Shown: in pieces, positions 6,372 to 8,119 of the stretch
Layout of the letters: every line of letters starts with the position of its first letter
Position numbering within the stretch: the first letter of the stretch is position 1
NCBI GenBank assembly: GCA_017936205.1
Contig: JAGBGB010000347.1
Coordinates: 1-8,119, forward strand
Source: Oscillospiraceae bacterium
GTDB lineage: Bacteria > Bacillota > Clostridia > Oscillospirales > Oscillospiraceae
Length of the DNA: 8,119 bases
Direction: 5' to 3'
Position numbers and translations under genes: made by a program
The notes under the pieces: generated by a model
The model's database searches: none
What the model was told of the DNA's origin: nothing
What the model saw: only the letters and a program-made list of their open reading frames with translations

Positions 6372-6404
6372 AAGAAAATCCTCAATTCGAATCAATTCGT
6401 CAAT

Positions 6405-6433
6405 AGAATACCAGATTTAACGAAAAAATTCAA
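6405..6433 (-). promoter_or_regulatory. Possible sigma-A promoter for the MBOAT-DHHW pair
   Basis: On the minus strand, TTGAAT (6433-6428) and TATTCT (6410-6405) are 17 bases apart, and a TGG precedes the -10 in the extended -10 position. Each hexamer matches at four of six positions. The -35 overlaps the stop codon of the symporter gene. The predicted start near 6398 leaves about 27 bases to the ATG at 6371. That would put the alternative TTG at 6395 almost at the RNA end, which supports the ATG start. Confidence 0.4.
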
Positions 6434-7770
6434 CTATTATTTCTAACACCCTCTACTACCCTGTTCTGCAGAAATATCAGTGAGATCATATTTGGAAGAG
6501 CCATAGTGGCATTCAGGATATCTGCAAGCTCAAATACTGAAGATACAGATAAATACGGACCCACAGCAAGAGCAAGCAAATATGCTGCACGGTAGAGCTT
6601 TATCCCTTTGCCATTTGTCAGGTAAATTAGACATCGCTCTGCGTAGAAGCTCCATCCGATAATGGTCGCAAAAGCAAAAGATACGAGACATATGGTTAAT
6701 AGAAATGAGGATAAATCCGGAGACCACGGCAGTCCAGCCCTCCACGCTTGCTCTGTGATCGCACCACCTTCTACCGGAAGCTTCCATGCATCTGTAACGA
6801 TCAAGCACATACCTGTGATCGTGCAAATCACAACAGTATCTATGAATGTTGTACTCATACTTACAAGACCCTGCCTGAAAGGATCTGTTTCAGAGGCTGC
6901 CCCGGCAGTAATTGCTGCAGTGCCCATACCTGCCTCATTGGTAAACACACCTCGACTGATCCCCATTCGAAGCACTGCCTTCATACCGACACCGGCAAAT
7001 CCTCCCCAAACTGCTTTTGGACAAAAAGCGCCCTGAATGATAAGTCCCACAGCGGACTGTATTGAGCTAAAGTTTCTGATCAGCAGAAGGAACGAACAGA
7101 ACAAATAGAGGATGCTCATAAGAGGAACAAGCGTCTCACATACCTTGGAAATCCGTCTCGCACCCCCCAGGAGTACCAGGGCTGCTAATAGAGTGACAAT
7201 AAACCCGGAAATGATCGTAGTGTAGGAATAGCCATTGAGAAATTCCCGGCTTAGGATCAGTCTGTCCAAAGCATTGGAAATACTGTTGATCTGAGTAATG
7301 GTGCCCACACCTAATAAACCTGCGCCGACGGTAATGCTTGCATAGAGCTTTCCGAGCCAGGGCTTTCTTAACCCAAATTCCATATACGAAGATGGACCAC
7401 AAGAGGCACGTATGCTGTTTTTTTTCCTATAGCTTACTGCCAAATACCCTTCTGCGAACTGCGTTGCCATACCAAATAATGCCGACAGGATCATCCAGAA
7501 CAGGGCTCCGGGACCTCCGGCAGCAAGAGCAGTTGCTACACCCACAATGTTGCCCGTTCCGATCGTTGCAGCCAAGGCAGTGCACAGTGTCGTATAGGAG
7601 GACATTCCACTCCCGTCATGATCTGTATGGATGCTTCGCAATGCCTGGGGAAGTTTGCGGATTTGTATGCCTCTTAAACGGAATGTGAATACGATCCCCA
7701 CAAGCATGAACAGTATCATTGTTGGCCATCCCCAAGCATACTCAGACATACTGTGTATGAATAATTTCAT
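6430..7770 (-). CDS. AGCS family sodium:alanine/glycine symporter
   Basis: This integral membrane transporter couples uptake of alanine or glycine to sodium (or proton) entry. The 446-residue length is usual. It has about ten hydrophobic segments. The AGCS signature ALAATIGTGNIVGVATAL lies at residues 65-82, and GMKAVLRMGISRGVFTNEAGMGTAA (262-285), a second conserved block with the GxGTAA substrate region, follows. DTVVICTITG (311-320) and the late GWSFYAERC (372-380) are also typical. The frame is open to a TTG at 7809, but ATG 7770 has GGAG about eight bases upstream and begins the normal N-terminus, MKLFIHSMSEYAWGWP. A TACAAT -10 (7800-7795) is possible, but its -35 is poor. It is divergent from the ABC gene, with 108 bases between starts. 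No riboswitch was recognised there. The exact amino acid carried cannot be read from sequence. Confidence 0.93.
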   Translation of the reverse strand: MKLFIHSMSEYAWGWPTMILFMLVGIVFTFRLRGIQIRKLPQALRSIHTDHDGSGMSSYTTLCTALAATIGTGNIVGVATALAAGGPGALFWMILSALFGMATQFAEGYLAVSYRKKNSIRASCGPSSYMEFGLRKPWLGKLYASITVGAGLLGVGTITQINSISNALDRLILSREFLNGYSYTTIISGFIVTLLAALVLLGGARRISKVCETLVPLMSILYLFCSFLLLIRNFSSIQSAVGLIIQGAFCPKAVWGGFAGVGMKAVLRMGISRGVFTNEAGMGTAAITAGAASETDPFRQGLVSMSTTFIDTVVICTITGMCLIVTDAWKLPVEGGAITEQAWRAGLPWSPDLSSFLLTICLVSFAFATIIGWSFYAERCLIYLTNGKGIKLYRAAYLLALAVGPYLSVSSVFELADILNATMALPNMISLIFLQNRVVEGVRNNS

Positions 7771-7818
7771 ATAATATGCTCCATTCCTAAATTTATTGTA
7801 AATAATCAAATATTTTTG

Positions 7819-7847
7819 TTGCCTTTTCAGGAAACTTTAGCTAAAAT
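7819..7847 (+). promoter_or_regulatory. Sigma-A type promoter for the ABC gene
   Basis: TTGCCT (7819-7824) and TAAAAT (7842-7847) are separated by 17 bases, with four of six and five of six matches to the vegetative consensus. The predicted start is near 7854, about 25 bases before the ATG. The -10 overlaps a 10-base palindrome, TTTAGCTAAA (7836-7845), which could be chance in AT-rich DNA. Confidence 0.45.
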
Positions 7848-7878
7848 ATATCAAAATCCCAAGAAAGGAATTCAGACC

Positions 7879-8119
7879 ATGCTTACGCTTCAAAATATAA
7901 CAAAGGACTACGAGATCGGCAATGGAACCGTTCATGCTTTACGTGGACTCAGCGTCAGCTTCCGAAATAACGAATTTGTCTCTATTCTCGGCCCCTCCGG
8001 CTGCGGTAAAACAACCCTGTTGAACATTATCGGTGGTTTAGATCGGTATACCTCGGGAGATTTAATGATTGATGGGGTTTCTACTAAGGAATTTAAAGAT
8101 CGAAATTGGGATGGATATC
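7879..8119 (+). CDS. ABC transporter ATP-binding protein, MacB/LolD-like, N-terminal part (runs off the right edge)
   Basis: Only the first 80 residues are present. They read MLTLQNITKDYEIGNGTVHALRG, then FVSILGPSGCGKTTLLNIIGGLD (33-55) with the Walker A motif GPSGCGKT at 38-45, and TSGDLMIDGVSTKEFKDRNWD (58-78). This is the nucleotide-binding domain of the MacB/LolD group, which includes bacteriocin, antibiotic and lipoprotein exporters. The wording of the segment up to EFKDRNWD strongly resembles Clostridia proteins that fuse this ATPase to a MacB-like permease, so a fused protein of more than 700 residues is possible; that part is inference, because Q-loop, signature, Walker B and any permease lie outside. 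The ATG has AAAGGA about nine bases upstream and its own promoter. Confidence 0.88.
   Translation, partial: MLTLQNITKDYEIGNGTVHALRGLSVSFRNNEFVSILGPSGCGKTTLLNIIGGLDRYTSGDLMIDGVSTKEFKDRNWDGY

Noticed and set aside
6382..6399. Two copies of TCAATTCG with a 10-base period just upstream of the MBOAT start
   Set aside because: Only two short units, partly overlapping the Shine-Dalgarno region; too little to call a repeat or operator.
7771..7809. TTG start at 7809 extending the symporter by 13 residues
   Set aside because: The ATG at 7770 has a good ribosome site and gives the normal family N-terminus; the extension is not hydrophobic and has no matching features.
7771..7878. A glycine riboswitch or other leader RNA before the AGCS symporter gene
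   Set aside because: Only 108 bases separate the two divergent starts, the sequence is AT-rich, and none of the conserved glycine aptamer blocks are visible.

Overview
The window looks like chromosomal DNA from an endospore-forming, low-to-medium GC Firmicute of class Clostridia. The Oscillospiraceae/Lachnospiraceae part of the class is most likely, but the genus cannot be named from sequence alone. Support comes from a spoIIR gene, a non-mevalonate isoprenoid gene (ispE), the Clostridia-typical families DUF5662, DUF1015 and DUF378, a DHHW/MBOAT acylation pair, and the start of a MacB-like ABC protein. There is no sign of an insertion sequence, phage gene, CRISPR array, tRNA or rRNA, and no gene-free stretch longer than about 190 bases.

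Layout from left to right. Bases 1-255 (minus) hold the N-terminal part of a DUF5662 protein, behind a good sigma-A type promoter. Bases 397-1002 (minus) encode SpoIIR, the forespore signal for pro-sigma-E processing. Bases 1112-3207 (minus) are a two-gene unit, a DUF1015 protein followed by ispE with an ATGA overlap. Its perfect TATAAT -10 is followed by a 17-bp palindrome at the probable transcription start. Divergent from it, on the plus strand, is a small DUF378 membrane protein (3397-3606), closed by a bidirectional terminator. From 3654 to 7770 (minus) run a DHHW-family SGNH-like protein, an MBOAT O-acyltransferase and an AGCS-type sodium/alanine (or glycine) symporter, in transcription order symporter, MBOAT, DHHW. 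The MBOAT/DHHW pair probably O-acylates (usually O-acetylates) an extracellular or cell-wall polysaccharide. At the right edge (7879 onward, plus) an ABC ATPase begins.

The most interesting reading concerns sporulation control. Two places carry the forespore (sigma-F/sigma-G) promoter pattern: GTATA-18-CATACTG before spoIIR and GTATA-17-CATACTA before the DUF378 gene. The spoIIR promoter lies inside the upstream arm of a hairpin that probably terminates the ispE transcript and would also mask the spoIIR ribosome binding site in read-through RNA. A transcript started at the forespore promoter would lack that arm, so its binding site should be open. The second promoter predicts that the little-studied DUF378 membrane protein is made in the developing spore.
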